Assembly: GCF_000430725.1 (NCBI RefSeq)
Contig: NZ_KE387203.1
Span: 208,236-272,235 of the forward strand
DNA from: Azohydromonas australica DSM 1124
Lineage (GTDB): Bacteria > Pseudomonadota > Gammaproteobacteria > Burkholderiales > Burkholderiaceae_C
Length of the DNA: 64,000 nucleotides
Direction: 5' to 3'
This document shows, in pieces, positions 62,325 to 64,000 of the stretch (its first letter is position 1; each line of letters starts with the position of its first letter). Below the pieces are notes generated by a model. The model ran no database searches. It had not been told where the DNA came from and saw only the letters and a program-made list of their open reading frames with translations. The position numbers and the translations under genes were made by a program.

Positions 62325-63026
62325 TCAGGACGCCAGGTCGAACACCAGCACCTCCGCGCCCTTCCCGGCGCACAGCTCGATGCGCGGCTCATCGCGCAGC
62401 ATGGCCGCGTCGCCGGCGCGCAGGCGCTGGCCGTTGATTTCCACGCTGCCGCGCGCCACGTGCACGCAGCCCAGGCGGCCCTCGTCCAGCGCCAGCGTGG
62501 CGGACTCCATGCCGTCGAAACAGCCGGCGTGCAGCCGCGCGTCGGCATGCCAGCGCAGCGTGCCCTCACGCGCCTCGGGCGCGGCCACCAGCGCCAGCCG
62601 GCCGCGCTTGCGCGCGGGGTCCACGGCCAGCTGCGCGTAGCCGGGCTCGATGCCGGTTTCGCTGGGCAGCAGCCAGATCTGCAGGAAATGCGTGACCTCG
62701 CCAGGCGCGCCGTTGGTCTCGCTGTGGCGCACGCCGCGGCCGGCGCTCATCACCTGCACCTCGCCGGGCCGGATGACGCCGGCATGGCCCAGGCTGTCAC
62801 AGTGCGCCAGCGCGCCTTCGAGCACGACGCTCAGGATCTCCATGTCGCAATGGCCATGGGTGCCGAAGCCGGTGCCGGGGGCGATGCGGTCCTCGTTGAT
62901 CACCCGCAGCCGGCCGAAACCCATGCGGGCCGGGTCGAAGTAGTCGGCAAACGAAAAGGTGTGAAAGCTTTTGAGCCAGCCGTGGTCGGCAAAGCCCCGG
63001 TCCTCGGATTTGCGCACGCTGATCAT
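62325..63026 (-). CDS. pirin family protein (YhaK-like)
   Basis: The 233-residue bicupin protein has two cupin-like halves. The metal site of the first is suggested by GTHGHCDMEILS with its two His, and by MSAGRGVRHSE. The start MISVRKSEDRGFADHGWLKS follows the family. Pirins can be quercetin dioxygenases or redox-sensing proteins. The short GTHGHC form is closer to YhaK. The ATG at 63026 is preferred, since extension by six codons adds nothing recognised. TACAGT lies 7 bases before the ATG. It is divergent from the LysR gene by 76 bases. Confidence 0.9.
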   Translation of the reverse strand: MISVRKSEDRGFADHGWLKSFHTFSFADYFDPARMGFGRLRVINEDRIAPGTGFGTHGHCDMEILSVVLEGALAHCDSLGHAGVIRPGEVQVMSAGRGVRHSETNGAPGEVTHFLQIWLLPSETGIEPGYAQLAVDPARKRGRLALVAAPEAREGTLRWHADARLHAGCFDGMESATLALDEGRLGCVHVARGSVEINGQRLRAGDAAMLRDEPRIELCAGKGAEVLVFDLAS

Positions 63027-63033
63027 GCAAACC

Positions 63034-63089
63034 ACTGTAGGCAATCAACTCTGTAACCAAGCCGCCAAGGGCTTGAAGTGCCCGTTCAA
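63034..63089. promoter_or_regulatory. pirin/LysR intergenic region with a palindrome
   Basis: TTGAA (63073-63077), 7 bases and TTCAA (63085-63089) form a symmetrical site of the type LysR regulators often bind. It is 13 bases before the LysR ATG. TACAGT on the minus strand (63039-63034) is 7 bases before the pirin ATG. Control of the pirin gene by the LysR protein is likely but not shown. Confidence 0.45.
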
Positions 63090-63102
63090 ATAAGATGAAG
63101 CC

Positions 63103-64000
63103 ATGATGAAGCGGCACAACGCCTTGACACCGGACGCCCTGGCGATGATGGACGCCATCGCGCGCTGCGGCAGCTTTGCCGCGGCGGCGCGCGAGCTGGG
63201 CAAGGTTCCCTCGGCACTCACCTACAGCGTGCGCCAGCTCGAAGACGCGCTGGACGTGCTGCTCTTCGACCGGCGCTCCGGGCAGGCCAAGCTCACCGCC
63301 GCCGGCGAGGAGCTGCTCAGCGAGGGCCGACGCCTGCTGGCGGAGATGGAAGCGGTAGCGCACCGGGTGCGCCGCGTGGCCGGCGGCTGGGAGACGCAGC
63401 TCACGGTGGCGATGGACGGCGTGATCTCGCGCCTGACCATGTTCGAGCTGTGCGAAGCCTTCTACGCGCTGCGCCCTGCCGGGCAGGACGGCCCGGGCAC
63501 GCGGCTGCGGCTGCGCACCGAGGTGCTGGCCGGCACCTGGGAGGCGCTGGTGTCGGGCCAGGCGGACCTGGCCATCGGCGTGGACGTGGACCACGCGGTG
63601 CCGGCGGGCATCGAGCTGCGCACGCTGGGCGAAATCGACTTCGTCTTTGCCGTGGCGCCGCACCACGCGCTGGCCGCTCACGACGGGACGATCACCGACG
63701 CCGAGCTGCTGCGCCACCGCGCGGTGGCGGTGGCGGATTCGGCGCAGCGCCTCACGCCGCTGACGGTGAACCTGCTGCCCGGGCAGGACGTGTTCACCGT
63801 GGCCAGCCTGCAGGCCAAGATCGAGGCGCAGCTGCGCTGCCTGGGCTGCGGCTTCGTGCCCGAGCCGATCGCGCGCGAGCACATCCGCGCGGGGCGGCTG
63901 GTGGTCAAGGCCACGCAGCGCAAGCAGACCCGTGCGCGCCTGGGCTACGCGTGGCGCGCCTCGGCCGCGCCGCAGCCGCGCAAGGCGCCGCAGGGCCTGG
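63103..64000 (+). CDS. LysR family transcriptional regulator (partial, runs off the window)
   Basis: An open frame from the ATG at 63103 continues to the end of the window without a stop (299 codons). The N-terminal winged helix is MDAIARCGSFAAAARELGKVPSALTYSVRQLEDAL, and DVLLFDRRSGQAKLTAAGEELL follows. The substrate-binding (periplasmic-binding-like) domain begins with TQLTVAMDGVISRLTMFEL. At about 300 residues it is nearly complete. It probably regulates the divergent pirin gene. The inducer is unknown. Confidence 0.93.
   Translation, partial: MMKRHNALTPDALAMMDAIARCGSFAAAARELGKVPSALTYSVRQLEDALDVLLFDRRSGQAKLTAAGEELLSEGRRLLAEMEAVAHRVRRVAGGWETQLTVAMDGVISRLTMFELCEAFYALRPAGQDGPGTRLRLRTEVLAGTWEALVSGQADLAIGVDVDHAVPAGIELRTLGEIDFVFAVAPHHALAAHDGTITDAELLRHRAVAVADSAQRLTPLTVNLLPGQDVFTVASLQAKIEAQLRCLGCGFVPEPIAREHIRAGRLVVKATQRKQTRARLGYAWRASAAPQPRKAPQGL

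Overview
This 64 kb window is gene-dense, very GC-rich chromosomal DNA from a betaproteobacterium of the order Burkholderiales, most likely a member of the Comamonadaceae. The evidence is the fused aroA-cmk gene, the gyrA-DUF2059-serC-pheA-tyrA-aroA/cmk-rpsA-ihfB-lapA-lapB gene order, a one-piece tmRNA encoding the tag ANDERFALAA, and REP palindromes with the GTCATnCCCGCG core. I see no prophage, insertion sequence, CRISPR array or defence island. Almost everything is housekeeping, envelope or catabolic.

Layout. 1-4.7 kb: the tail of an unidentified gene, a REPIN, alaS, and a MocR-type regulator. 4.8-15.2 kb: a catabolic block. It holds a gabT/davT-like aminotransferase, glutaryl-CoA dehydrogenase and a class III CoA-transferase in one operon, then a PotABCD-like ABC importer operon, then a gabD-like semialdehyde dehydrogenase. 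Together these can take up a short omega-amino acid or polyamine and convert 5-aminovalerate to glutarate semialdehyde, glutarate, glutaryl-CoA and crotonyl-CoA. The aminotransferase and importer promoters carry the same three-half-site operator (CTGTACCGG, inverted partner, CTGTACATGG) with nearly identical spacing, so both are probably controlled by the adjacent MocR regulator. 15.3-35 kb: mixed genes, many for the envelope (LpxO-type hydroxylase, uppP, tolC, waaA, phosphomannomutase, L,D-transpeptidase, an OmpA-domain protein). The rest include trmB, tRNA-Gly(CCC), pcm, a phospholipid methyltransferase, tmRNA, gph, ubiG and two low-complexity proteins of unknown function.

35.3-47.6 kb is the conserved gyrA to lapB block: DNA gyrase, serine and aromatic amino acid synthesis, cytidylate kinase, ribosomal protein S1, IHF-beta and the LPS assembly proteins LapA/LapB. 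A strong-looking promoter for rpsA lies inside the cmk coding region, where codon use suddenly turns AT-rich. 47.6-55.3 kb is a glycan cluster: four putative glycosyltransferases and a GT10 fucosyltransferase-like enzyme, a UDP-glucuronate decarboxylase (UDP-xylose synthase), and a convergent MsbA-like ABC exporter. 55.4-64 kb holds a ComEA-like protein, dnaE, the tRNA-modifying rhodanese trhO, an alpha/beta-hydrolase fold protein without its serine nucleophile, a DUF599 membrane protein, and a pirin gene divergent from a LysR regulator that runs off the window.

Several genes (dnaE, trhO, the DUF1439 lipoprotein, lapA, pirin, the cupin) have a -10-like hexamer only 6-9 bases before the start codon, which suggests leaderless transcripts. 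Everything here is read from sequence and family knowledge. No database search was run.
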